Source of the DNA: Mycocentrospora acerina
Taxonomy: Eukaryota; Ascomycota; Dothideomycetes; Pleosporales
Assembly (NCBI GenBank): GCA_022701365.1
Contig: JAKUHH010000177.1
Location: 1,240,001-1,304,000, forward strand
Length of the DNA: 64,000 nt
Direction: 5' to 3'
Part shown: positions 1 through 10,355 of the stretch, one piece after another
Layout: every line of letters starts with the position of its first letter
Numbering within the stretch: position 1 is the first letter of the stretch
Translations under genes and position numbers: made by a program
Notes under the pieces: generated by a model
Database searches by the model: none
Seen by the model: the letters and a program-made list of their open reading frames with translations, nothing else
Told to the model about the DNA's origin: nothing

Positions 1-75
1 GAGAAGACGAGCAAGTACTTTGAGAACGACGCTCTAACAACAGAATGGTTGAAGCGTGAGACAGCCCCATACTGA
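1..75 (+). CDS. possible 3' tail of a protein gene cut by the left edge
   Basis: Frame 1 is open from the first base to a TGA at 73-75. It encodes about 24 residues ending in EWLKRETAPY, a mix of charged and aromatic residues that looks like real protein. The piece is too short to name. It could also be chance, since 75 nt without a stop is not rare. Confidence 0.35.
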   Translation, partial: EKTSKYFENDALTTEWLKRETAPY

Positions 76-711
76 AGAGATAGTATGCTTGGAAGCTATG
101 AAAAGGTCCGACTCCTTGGGAAGTCGTAAGGGTTTGTAGGCTTTCAGCATTGGCATACAGCATAGCGTCGCGCCTTGGCTCAGCATGGTGCTCGGCGTTT
201 TCAAACACATCAGCTCCGCATCACAATAGACACAAGATCAAGACACCATTCACACTTGTTTTTCGGGTAAATCATCGGGCAAGTATTATCTCGGAGAAGT
301 GATTTCGGGAAAGCTTGCTCGACAAGAGAAGGTGATTCCATATCGGCTGACTCATGGCGGCAATTCGCGGCCGAACCACATCGTCTGCGTGCTAGTGATT
401 GGCGATTATGCATCTCATGTGTCAAAGGGCGCAGGGCGGGGTCTAGAGCACCGCGGGGCAGCGGCGGCATCAGCTCCGGAGCTTTGCTGATTGATGGCAG
501 CTGAGGGCAAAAAATTATTGCGATGCCGCGGGATTGTCTTCAGGTAATGCATCTTGACTCACCCCACTAAATCTTCCCTTCGATCGTTCTCACTTAGTAT
601 ATATCCCTGAACATACTCTCTTGACCGAATCACCTCCATCCTTCCATTACCTGTCTTCCAATTGCCTGCTCTAACCGCGAGTACCTCAATACACATATAC
701 ATACAGACACA
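76..711. other. intergenic, upstream of the PDX1 gene
   Basis: No gene is supported here. Small open frames on both strands lack family resemblance. The last part (about 560-711) should hold the promoter and 5' leader of the pyridoxine synthase gene; I see no clear TATA box. Confidence 0.5.
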
Positions 712-1776
712 ATGGCAACTGAACTCCCCACCACAAACGGTCACAGCGCCCAGGATGGCGAGGCTACTTTTGCCGTTAAGGCAGGGTTGGCAAGAATGTT
801 GAAGGGTGGTGTCATTATGGATGTGGTCAACGCGGAGCAGGTAAGTCTTGACATGCACACTCCTCCACTCGGGCGCGTGAATTAGGGCAATAGACTGATT
901 GTAATGACAGGCACGCATAGCAGAGGAGGCTGGTGCGGTAGCAGTCATGGCTCTCGAGCGCGTCCCCGCAGACATCCGAGCCCAAGGCGGCGTTGCAAGA
1001 ATGAGCGACCCCCAGATGATCAAGGAGATCATGGACACAGTCACCATCCCCGTCATGGCGAAGGCACGAATTGGCCACTTCGTCGAGTGCCAGGTAGGCT
1101 ACTCCCTCTACCCCACCACGAACCTATCCACCATAAGAAGTGCTAACTTTCCTGCCCAACACAGATTCTTGAGGCCCTCGGTGTAGACTACATTGACGAG
1201 TCTGAAGTGCTCACCCTCGCCGATGCCTTTAACCACGTTGACAAGCACCCTTACAAGGTCCCTTTTGTGTGCGGCTGCCGTGGTCTTGGTGAGGCTCTCC
1301 GTCGTATTTCCGAAGGTGCTGCTATGATCCGCACAAAGGGTGAAGCCGGTACCGGAGACGTCATTGAAGCCGTACGCCACATGCGCACCGTCAACGCCGA
1401 GATTGCGCGCGCAAGGCACATGAGCGAGTCGGAGCTACGTGTCTACGCAAAGGAGCTACAGGTCGACTTTGCTCTGCTCAAGGAGACAGCCAAGCTCGGC
1501 CGTCTGCCCGTCGTCAACTTTGCCGCTGGTGGCATTGCTACTCCCGCCGATGCGGCACTGATGATGCAGCTGGGCTGCGATGGTGTCTTTGTCGGAAGTG
1601 GTATCTTCAAGAGCGGAGATGCGGCGAAGCGCGCAAAGGCTATCGTGCAGGCTGTTACACACTTCAACGACCCCAAGGTCCTGGTCGAGGTGTCGATGAA
1701 CTTGGGCGAGGCCATGGTTGGCATCAACTGCGGCAGCATGGCTGAGAACGAGAAGCTTGCCCAGCGTGGTTCGTAG
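712..1776 (+). CDS. pyroA: pyridoxal 5'-phosphate synthase, PdxS/Snz subunit (PDX1)
   Basis: Three exons (712-840, 911-1093, 1165-1776) encode 307 residues, the usual PDX1 length. The enzyme makes pyridoxal 5'-phosphate from ribose 5-phosphate, glyceraldehyde 3-phosphate and ammonia, the ammonia coming from the Pdx2/Sno glutaminase. The motif PVMAKARIGH carries the catalytic lysine (about residue 94). IRTKGEAGTGD carries the second lysine (about residue 162) at the phosphate site. VVNFAAGGIATPADAALMM and VFVGSGIF complete the (beta/alpha)8 barrel signature. The start ATG follows an ACA context and begins MATELPTT, a typical fungal N terminus. Both introns are phase 0. The glutaminase partner gene is not in this window. 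The symbol follows Aspergillus usage; SNZ1 or PDX1 are equivalents. Confidence 0.96.
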
Positions 1777-2312
1777 AGCATGCTGTGACATGTGTGTGAT
1801 TGAAAACGTGTAAAAGAATGGGAAGGATGGATCTCTAGGCGTTCATGGAGCCTGACTAGACAAATGTGCATATGAGTTATGATCTTCCAAGGCAATTAGG
1901 AAATATACATTGAATCTCCGCTGCCACATCCTAGTCTTTAACGTATTGAAGATTTTCTTGTGCAGTATAAGGGTATTCAAAGTGTTTAGCTTCTACATCC
2001 ATAGAAGCGGGGAGGCTTCAATTGAGCAAAATGACCCCCTGTATCATCACACCATTCATGCATCGGCAAATGTAAGATTTTTTCGTTCTTCCAAAGCAGT
2101 TGTTCTGTGCCTGATTCATAGACGAACGTATATTCCAGACAACCCATCGTTATCCTGCTCACCATACTCATATAATCCCATGGCATCATGTAGAAAGAAA
2201 AAATGACTCGACCATGCAAATCCCCAAACGCCGCAATCGAAGCCCACATTTCTCAGGTTGGCTCCGTTGCACACTAACGTATGTATCGTCCGCGGAGATT
2301 CCAAGAATGTAT
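1777..2312. other. intergenic between convergent PDX1 and SKP1
   Basis: This holds the 3' regions of two convergent genes. The open frames are short and overlap one another, and nothing recognisable is seen. Confidence 0.6.
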
Positions 2313-2939
2313 CTAGCGGTCCTCGGCCCACTCGTTCTCGCGGCGGATCTGCTCTTCTTCCTCGGGGGTGAAGTCGTTCTGGATGTTGAACGTCTTGCGG
2401 ATCTCGTCAGGCGATTTGCCCTTGATCATGTTGGCGACGGTCTTGCAACCAACGTCGAGGAGGGCCTTGATGTCGAGGTAGTTGGCAGCCTACGGTGGTG
2501 TTAGCGACTGCTTTATATCTGTGAATAAGTAGATGCGAGAGCACTTACGAGAATGATCTCAAAGAGCATCTCCTGGTCGACCTGCATGAACTTCTGGTCC
2601 CACTCATCGATGTCGGTTGACTTCTTGCGCGAGTCGGAGTCGTCATCCTGGGTGGGAACCGGGTCGGCGCGGTGGTGCTCGCACCACTCGAGGACCTTCT
2701 TCATTACAGGCTCGTTGACCTGTAGGCTCCTGTTAGCAACTAGCGCTGATGATGCGGGGAAAGCGAGGGTCAGTACATACGTTGGGAATGGGGATGCGCT
2801 CCTCAAGCTCGCCGCCCAAATCCTCGAGCAAGTTCTTGATGAGAATGGAGCGCTCGGCGATGTCGCGCTTGGTCTCCACATCAGCGCCATCCGAAGTGGT
2901 CATCTTCACGATCTGCTCTGTCTTGGGAGTCGCAGACAT
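2313..2939 (-). CDS. skp1: SCF ubiquitin ligase adaptor Skp1
   Basis: Three exons on the minus strand (2781-2939, 2549-2719, 2313-2489) encode 168 residues, the normal length for Skp1/SconC. Skp1 links Cul1 to F-box proteins in SCF ubiquitin ligases, and is also part of the RAVE and kinetochore CBF3 assemblies in yeast. An N-terminal BTB/POZ-like fold (VKMTTSDGADVETKRDIAE, then LEDLGG) is followed by the linker EWCEHHRADP and an acidic stretch. The C-terminal Skp1 dimerisation helices read AANYLDIKALLDVGCKTVA and then GKSPDEIRKTFNIQNDFTPE. The protein ends NEWAEDR, as almost all Skp1 proteins do. Intron 1 is phase 0 at IPN/VNEP and intron 2 is phase 0 at EIIL/AANY. Confidence 0.96.
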
Positions 2940-4077
2940 TTTGAGAAGTGTGTAGTTGGCTGGTAAGGCGTAAGTGGGGTAGGGTCGTTGGATGTAGAAA
3001 GGCGAGCGTTGGCAGGCCTTATGGGAGTCGCGAGATTAAGTGTGAAGCCTGAGGAAACTTGGAAGAGAGGCGGCGGGTTGTGTGGATTATATGGTCGTTG
3101 GTTGTTCGTTCGATGGTGAGGTTGTCAACCTTGGGACAGGAGGAGTTGGGTCAACTAGCGCCACAAACGGCAAAGCGCAAGGCTGCCACCAGGTAGCAAA
3201 GGCCTTCCAAGCTTCAAGTTGCTAATTTTGAGATGATGCAACAGGCTGCCATAATTCACAGTTTCATAAATTACATCCTTAAAGCTGTATCTTTTCTTTG
3301 TGCACGGCGACCGCGATTCTTTCATGTGATGGTTGTTGCCGTTTCGAAACTTCTGGACAGTCGCTAATGCTCTGTCATCCAGGCGGTTGATGACTCCCCT
3401 TCAGCAGGCGTCCCAAACCTACCGTGTTATACTTAATATTTTGGTTGAAGATAGACCGCTACTATCAAAGAGGTCGGATTCGATGATCAATCTAGTAACA
3501 ATACCTAACTCAGGGTACAACATGCTTGCGATGTGCGAACGGAGTTGCTCTCTACTGGTATGTCGTTTGACACGCAAAATACTTATTGTGAGGATTTCAT
3601 GCGCGTGTCTCTACACATCTAGGCACACTTCATCCCCTCCATCTGCATGTATTTATTACTGTGTCTGGTGTGCTAGAGCAAAGGTTGCACACCACCTACT
3701 ATCTACAGCATTGATACACGTGACGTCACTGCATTCGATCCGGCTACAGTGGCCTAAACTCCGCGAAGATGTGGGTTGTTTAAAACCTTCTCATCTGATC
3801 AAGCCGCCTGACAAGCTTTCTTCCCATTATTGTACTTGCGTCTCGTGAGGTGAGATAGAATACTAGCCAGTGCAAAAGTTATTAGGGGCACGAATCATTT
3901 CATCCCCACTGGTAACCCCCCCTATCTGCGTGGATGCATTTGAAAGCGCTTGCCAACGGTCGACCAGGCTATTTGCTGGCAAAGTTCTGCTGATCTTGAT
4001 TTACGACTTGCCTATACAACAACAGACATGCCACTGCGCCGCTTCTCGAAACCCTCGCACGCATTCGATTTTCAGCT
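2940..4077. other. divergent intergenic region SKP1 / SMP3
   Basis: About 1.1 kb separates two divergent start codons. A 171-residue open frame at 3333-3848 has no recognisable motif, no splice logic and a biased composition, so I do not call it. The region should contain both promoters, but no specific site is called. Confidence 0.55.
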
Positions 4078-5784
4078 ATGTGGAGAAGAATCTACTTTCT
4101 GTTGATCCTGGTGCGCATCTACTTTGCCCTGTCGCCAAGTTACCTGCACCCAGATGAGAACTTTCAGGGCCCAGAAGTCATAGCAGGTACGTTGCTACCA
4201 TGCCTACAGTGTATATTCATAAACAACAACAGCTGACAGTTTGCAGGACGCGTCTTCGGATACCCCGTCCACCAGACATGGGAGTTCACCTCCACTCACC
4301 CCATTCGCAGCACCTTCCCGCTTTGGCTCGCATATGGCTGGCCCATGTACAACATGCGCTGGCTCTGGGAGGGGTTTGGATACGAAGTCTCGCCATCAGT
4401 CGTGTACTGGACTCTGCGTGTGCTCATGCTCACTCTGAGCGTGGTGATGGAAGATTGGGCGATCCATGAGCTCGTTGAGTCCCCACGCGCTCGACGCGTC
4501 GCCGTTGTGCTAGTCGCGTCTTCGTATGTAACGTGGACGTTCCAGACACACACGTTCTCCAATAGCCTCGAGGCGCTGCTTGTGTGCTGGAGTTTGGTCT
4601 TGATCCAGAGGATTTTGAACGACAAGGTAGGTTCGCTTCGGTCCGCCCCCCGATCTGCAGCTAACGCAAGGTGCAGAAGCGCTCTGGCGTCTTGGCCTCC
4701 TCCATCCTTGGATTCATGGTCGTCGTGGGAGTGTTCAATCGCATCACGTTTCCAGCCTTCCTCCTTGTCCCTTCGTTGACATTGCTGCCGCATTTTCAGC
4801 GCAAGTGAGTACTACCCCACTATTCTTGAGGCCACCGCTAACCCAAATAGACCATTTTCTTTCATCTTCCTCACTTTGTCAGCAGCCTTTACGGTGTTCG
4901 TTGCTATCTGTACAGACACGGCGTTTTATACCCCTGGCCCATTTACCTTCTCCAGAGTCCTTAAACATCCAGTTATCACCCCTTTCAACAACTTCCTTTA
5001 CAACTCCGATTCTGCGAACCTTGCTCAACACGGTATCCATCCACGATATCAGCACTTCCTAGTCAACCTCCCTCAATTGCTTGGTCCAGCTTTCCCATTC
5101 CTCTTCTTCATCCGCCGAGCACACCTAAGCCCGGTGCTCGTCTCAGCACTATCGGGAGTTGCTCTACTCAGCATATTTCCACACCAGGAAGCTAGGTTCT
5201 TGCTGCCTGCAGTGCCACTCATACTTTCCTCTATCCGTTCTCCAACCACCCGCTTTAAGAATTTAGGCTTATCTACATGGATCGTCTTCAATGTCGTCCT
5301 TGGGGTACTAATGGGTGTCTACCATCAAGGCGGTATCGTTCCTGTGCAGATGCACATTGCTAAGACAAGCGAAACAGTTACTCATGTATTCTGGTGGAAG
5401 ACATACAGTCCACCGACTTGGCTCCTGAACGGAAAGAACGAGGAGTTGGCGACCGTTGATTTGATGGGCATACCTGGCGATGAAATGTTAAACAAAGTCA
5501 AACAAGCTCTCCCAGCCTGTCGAACACGCACAATACCACGCGTTGACCGAGGCACGATATATCTGGTAGCACCACGCTCAGCATATTTCTTGAAGCCTTT
5601 CCAAACACTAACTGCGAAGAAAGAGATACTGCTTGAAGAAATCTGGACTTATAGACAGCACCTCAATCTTGACGATATGGACTTCGGCGACGATGGAGTA
5701 TGGAACACTCTGAGTCGAGTAGTTGGAGATCGAGGGCTCGTAGTTTGGCGAGTTACACCGAATTGTTGGCCAGAGGCTGAATAG
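4078..5784 (+). CDS. smp3: GPI mannosyltransferase 4 (Smp3, GT22 family)
   Basis: Four exons (4078-4186, 4247-4626, 4677-4804, 4851-5784) give 516 residues. Smp3 adds the fourth mannose to GPI anchor precursors in the endoplasmic reticulum, using dolichol-phosphate-mannose. The N terminus has a hydrophobic signal-anchor (IYFLLILVRIYFAL) followed at once by SYLHPDENFQGPE, the HPDE box of GT22/PIG-B-type mannosyltransferases. Next come VFGYPVHQTWEF and the motif RSTFPLWLAYGWP. GFMVVVGVFNRITFPAFL and FPHQEARFLLPAVPLI are the later conserved blocks of the family. Several transmembrane segments follow. The start codon is the first ATG in frame and places HPDE near residue 24. The third exon junction (AA/A) restores the lysine before PFSFIFL. 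Confidence 0.94.
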
Positions 5785-6055
5785 ATTTTGCCTCTCAATA
5801 TTTAGAACAGTGGCTACAACAGGAAGTGGGATTTTCCCATCATTTTCCGTTTATGAGATATGGGATTTGCATTTTACATGCGAGCTGATGATCATTTTCT
5901 GGCGTCTAACTTTTGCAATCTTCAACACTAGATACCCTATTCACTATAGCTCTTGTAATTCAACATTCCCTACTTCAATCTATTGACCGCATGCTATCTA
6001 CTTCTATGAACTCTTGAGAGCTTCTACAGTGCCAGCTTCTACCCATCACCAGACC
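5785..6055. other. 3' intergenic between convergent SMP3 and PGS1
   Basis: Short AT-rich 3' region shared by two convergent genes. No feature is seen. Confidence 0.5.
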
Positions 6056-8072
6056 TCACAAAGCACCACCCAGAACGCGCACAGCCCACATACTCAGTCG
6101 CACACCAACACTCACCTTCCGCTCCGGCTTCTCAAATTCAGTCTCATCAACTGGCTTCGCATACTCGCCCAGCCACTTTACTTCCTCGCCTAGTCGGCGG
6201 CGCAACCCGGGATCTGAGGTCGCAATGATGACGTTTGCCTCGAGATCAAGCTCATACGATCGTTTTGTGTAGTTGCTTGACCCAATGACGGTGAGGCTTG
6301 GGTCCTGCTGTTCCTGCGCTTGGCTCTGGGTTCCTGTTGTTGGGGAGGAAGAGGGAAACGTGATCCACAGCCCCTTGGCATGGTACGTCCAGCCGCCTTC
6401 CTCGTCGACTCTCCCGCGCTTCCATTCACGCAGCGTAATGGACTCGGAGAGATTCTCGTGGCGCACGCGCTTGAGAAACATTTTCGCCAGGTGGGTGTAT
6501 GCGTCTGGGAGCATGCCGCTTACGCCTTTGCTGCCGAAGAAGCCGTTTGCGTGCGGGTGTGCGGTCAGGACTGTGCCGGAGGCGGGGCGTGTGGAGAGGA
6601 GAAGACGACGGAAGGACGGCGTCATGTTGAAGTAGCCGGCGGTGAAGGTCCATGTGCTGGGATAGAAGGGAGGTTTTGCGAGGAATTGCAGGATCTTTGT
6701 AAGCGCGGGGAGCTCGGTAGACGTGTCAAGGAGGGGGACCAGGGAGAGGACTGGATAAATTATCGTTGTGGTTGTCTTTTGTGACGGGATCAATATGGGG
6801 GCGGGTGAGTTTGAAGGCGTGAGGAGATGGGAGAGGTATTTTGATGCGGAGAATTTGAATTTCGAAGGTGATTCGAGGGGAGACGGAGCAGGGTTTGAGG
6901 ATGGCCACTTCATAGTGTATCCGCCTGAGCCTTCAATGCTAGAAGGCTGGATATCAAAGGACAGGTTTGCGACACCGGCGTGAATCTTCGCAAAGTATTC
7001 GGTGAGAGCTTTGCAGTGGAAAAGATGGTAGCGGTCTTGGCGGTTGGTGAAGTAGTCCGAACTCAGGTTCGCGCCAGACATGATGATCTCGTCATCTACA
7101 CCATAAAGCTTCATGTGCTGGAGACCCCAACCTTCATTGATGCGCTTAGGAATGTATTTTTTGCGTAGACCTGTGAGATTGGGCGTGTGGTACATGCGGA
7201 CTTCAACTCTTTCTGGGCCAAATTCAGTGATCAGAGGAGCGAGGAGAGAGGCAGACGATGGATCAGGCGTCTCGCGGGTTCCACGTAGAGAGTCGGTAAG
7301 AAATGATACACGTAAATTGGGATTGCCCTGCAAAGCTCTTTGGATAGTGGAAATGAGCTCATGTTCTGTTTTTCCGATGTAGAGAGTGGATAAATAGATG
7401 CGGTGTTGAGCATTTGATATTTTATCCTGTATTCTGTTAGCATGTCCTATACAAATTGCACATGTCCCCAGCTATATCATGTGTACGGTATTTTTTTCTT
7501 TTTTATTAACAGATCCAATTGTCGGAATATTGACGAAGTTATGTTCCAGATTGTAAAATGGTGTATGGAAGAACGAGATGATAAGGTAGAAGGAAACATT
7601 AACAGGCGTAGAATTGACGAAGGAACCAATATCTTAAATGTTAGAAAAGATAAGAAAGAGTAAATCACACAGGTAATGAGACCTTGCTAGATGTACACAA
7701 GCATTCTGTATTATTGAGAAAGCGCAGTATGTACGAAAGAGCACTAACCTTGAGTGTTTTGTAGAATTCAGCCGGGGTTTGGATTATAGTAATCTGATCT
7801 GGCTGTATCTCAAACTTGGGTGCGATCTTATCCAAGTCGGTGGTTATCGTTGCCAGCATGGAGGCTTGACTTTGTGGTGTTGATGCCATTGCTGGGCTCG
7901 AGGTTGAATATCTTCTGGTAACATTCATAGGCCGGCTTGGTACCCGAATGAACCTCCTTCCCGCTGTTTTCGGGGGTTTTACTCTGAGTAAGCTTCGTAT
8001 TATCATTCTCAACACTGATATGGGGCGATGTATAGTTGTCTTTTTTGACGTTCCTGAAGTTTTGATGCGCAT
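6056..8072 (-). CDS. pgs1: phosphatidylglycerophosphate synthase (Pgs1), mitochondrial
   Basis: Two exons (7749-8072 and 6056-7426) encode 564 residues from the first ATG. The enzyme condenses CDP-diacylglycerol with glycerol 3-phosphate, the first committed step to cardiolipin in mitochondria. It belongs to the phospholipase D superfamily. HKD motif 1 is HMKLYGVDDEIIMSGANLS (His about 212, Lys 214, Asp 219). Motif 2 is YHAKGLWITF (His about 457, Lys 459) followed by VIGSSNYTKRSYELDLEAN. STLYIGKTEHELI is another family block. The N terminus is rich in Arg and Ser with almost no acidic residues (MIIRSLLRVKPPKTAGRRF), as in a mitochondrial targeting peptide. Met23 is a plausible alternative start. 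The intron (7427-7748, 322 nt) is unusually long and AT-rich for this window. A Ser/Pro-rich insert lies at about 270-315. Confidence 0.93.
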
Positions 8073-8191
8073 CGAAATAGCAGGGATCTCAATTCGCTAG
8101 TCTACAATTAGTAAGACTGTATTTGGCCTTGGCGGTCAATTGAGCAAGAACGTCAGGGCATCACGATCCTCACCGAGCAAACAACGCCGCC
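8073..8191. promoter_or_regulatory. compact bidirectional promoter PGS1 / NDUFA12
   Basis: Only 119 bp separate the start codons of two divergently transcribed genes for mitochondrial proteins, so both promoters and leaders must share this space or extend into one another. A CAAT-containing element (GGTCAATTG) sits near 8137. No TATA box is seen. If the PGS1 start is instead Met23, the spacer grows to about 185 bp. Confidence 0.6.
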
Positions 8192-9009
8192 ATGTCGACC
8201 CTTATGAGGACTTTTCGTTATCTGCGCCGCATCGGTTTCAAGGTATGTGCTTTCCGCAGCTATCCCTAGATTTGTCGCAATAATTGACCTTCGTTCACAG
8301 GAATATGCCCACCAAATGGCGGTACGCTCACATCCCCGCGCACTCACCTACGCTCGCAGACGACTGACCGAGGCCGCTCGCGATCGCAGAACATCGGTAC
8401 GCTAAGAATACGATGTCAGAGAGCAAAGCAGAAGTGCTGACGGGGCGCAGGTGATACCAAGGCTGGAACATTGATCGGCTTGGACAAGTACGGCAATAAG
8501 TTCTTCGAGAACTTGGAGGAGGAACTGCCTCGTGAGCCGACCCACTGCATGGTCATGAGAGCTATTGATTGATTTGTCCCTAGTGAGGACCCGCTGGTGT
8601 GACTACAAGGACCATGAGTTCGACCCGTTCGTCATGCCCAATACCCCGTGTCTGACCTAAGACTGACTTTCTCACAGGTCTCAAATTGAGCCGGGATGGT
8701 ACGCACTAACTCCTTTCCACTACGATTTTCAGTCATATTGATTCAGAATGCTCGTCTGACCGCCAATGCAGGCACGCTTGGATGTCATACATGGTCGACA
8801 AGTCTCCAGCTGAGGATAAGCTTCTACTGCGTCAAGCGCGTGTTTGGGAGCCCAAGGAGCACAGGCCTTGCTTGACCTGGAGTCAATCGGGCTACAGGCC
8901 ATACAGCACGTATGTATGCAAATAGTGTCACGAAAAAACCTTACTAACGAGTAGTAGAGTCAAGAGCAAGTACTCTGCGTGGACGCCGGTGGTCAAAGCA
9001 CGGCAATAA
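8192..9009 (+). CDS. NADH:ubiquinone oxidoreductase subunit NDUFA12 (B17.2)
   Basis: Eight exons (8192-8242, 8303-8323, 8390-8396, 8451-8531, 8584-8626, 8678-8698, 8772-8909, 8958-9009) give 137 residues, matching the usual length. This is an accessory subunit of mitochondrial complex I. The family signature is intact: IGDTKAGTLIGLDKYGNKFFE, then LRTRWCDYK, EFDPSQIEPGWHAWMSYMVD, WEPKEHRP, and a C-terminal YSTVKSKYSAWTP. Exon 3 is only 7 nt (AACATCG) and supplies Asn-Ile plus the first base of the conserved Gly of IGDTKAG. Without it the frame breaks. Exons 2 and 6 are 21 nt each. No cleavable presequence is obvious, which fits this subunit. Seven introns in a 414-nt coding sequence is a high density. 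Confidence 0.93.
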
Positions 9010-10355
9010 ATTACCCGTTATTTTATTTGACAATCAGAGTGTACATATTGATCATCAATTCAGGTTCTCTTTCGGCTTCACGCCTTGTCATTGAGCATAT
9101 AAATCTGACTACCACAAGACCTGATACATTGGAGATTTTGACCCGTCAGGAGCCCAGTCTGACAGCTACTGGAAACAGTCCATGATATGATATAGCCTGT
9201 TCTGATTGATAGCATCCAAAATAATTGATCAGTAACTGGGAACCCACTATACACAATGTTGCCGACGTAGTCCTGACTCAGAGGTGCTTCGTAGATGGAG
9301 AAAAAGGGCACAAGAACGTTTACAAGTAACACGAGCACAATCGCAACCCCATGTGTGAATTCTGTGTGGCTATACGCAACGTGAATGATATATTCGGCAA
9401 TTAGGCAACATACGAACGCGATTCATTTAAAAGGGCGCAAATATGCCTGCTGTTAACGTCAAGCTATGCTCATATCGGACCTGATGTGGGTCGACATCGG
9501 AACACTAGAGCTTCTTCAATAGGCATGTGCATGTCGCATACATGCCCGAAAGGGCGCCTTACCCCAGATTCGCTGGTAATCAAAGACATGACGCCTTTTG
9601 CCCGCTTCGCTGCGACTGGATTGAGGTTCGTAGTGCAGGATCAGAAATAACTGATGTGTGAGGAGTTTGGGTTTTTTGGAAGGCAAATACTGGACAAGCT
9701 GCGTATCAAACATGGTGGAGTAGCTTTGTACAACACCTACCGTATGACGCCGAAACAACAACCCGTTCTGACTCCTCGTAGTGTGACTGCTGCACCGCTC
9801 GTGCATCGCATCTGCACGACAGGATCCCGTAGCGAACGGTTCGTAACCCAGGCGGTGAGCCATGGGTGGATCCTTGCGGATAGATGATCAACGGCTCAAA
9901 GTGCTGGGCACTATGCTTGTCTGCATACAAGTACTACGTCAAGTCGAGTGAAGCTCCAATCCCCTCCGCCTGTCTGTGTTTTCACCCTCGACCCGTTGCA
10001 CGATATCTTATCAGATTGAGCTTGGACACAACAGCAGCCTCGGACAAATTTCTCAAAGACATTACATCACAAGTAGCGGCGCCGCGCATGCGTCAGTGCT
10101 TACTGTTCAAATCTGATCGCGACGTAACTAGGCCCTTACTTTTTTCGCATACAACGATAACCCGGCCAGTCCGTCTGTATCGTGTTTGTTTGTTGTTGCG
10201 CGTTGCTACGTACAAGCTCCAATCCTCATTGCGCTTGCCTGGAAGCCTTCAAATGCAATCTTTCTTTCCACAGTAACGAGTGTGAGTGCTTTAGTGTCAG
10301 AAGTTGCTGGGAGAGTCACACACGATACGACACGACTATTCGAGCGTGTTGAATC
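9010..10355. other. intergenic, NDUFA12 3' side to ABC transporter promoter
   Basis: About 1.35 kb with no supportable gene. Several 70-130 codon open frames exist on both strands, but they overlap and resemble nothing. I found no tRNA-like T-arm or B box. Confidence 0.5.

Noticed and set aside
559..1056. 165-codon open frame antisense to the PDX1 gene
   Set aside because: It overlaps coding exons of a clear PDX1 gene and has no family resemblance; it is a shadow of the codon bias.
3333..3848. 171-codon open frame between SKP1 and SMP3
   Set aside because: Composition is unlike the neighbours, no motif is seen, and it lies in the shared promoter region.
9010..10355. tRNA or 5S rRNA gene in the long intergenic space
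   Set aside because: I looked for T-arm/B-box sequences and internal 5S promoters by eye and found none; a covariance search would be decisive.
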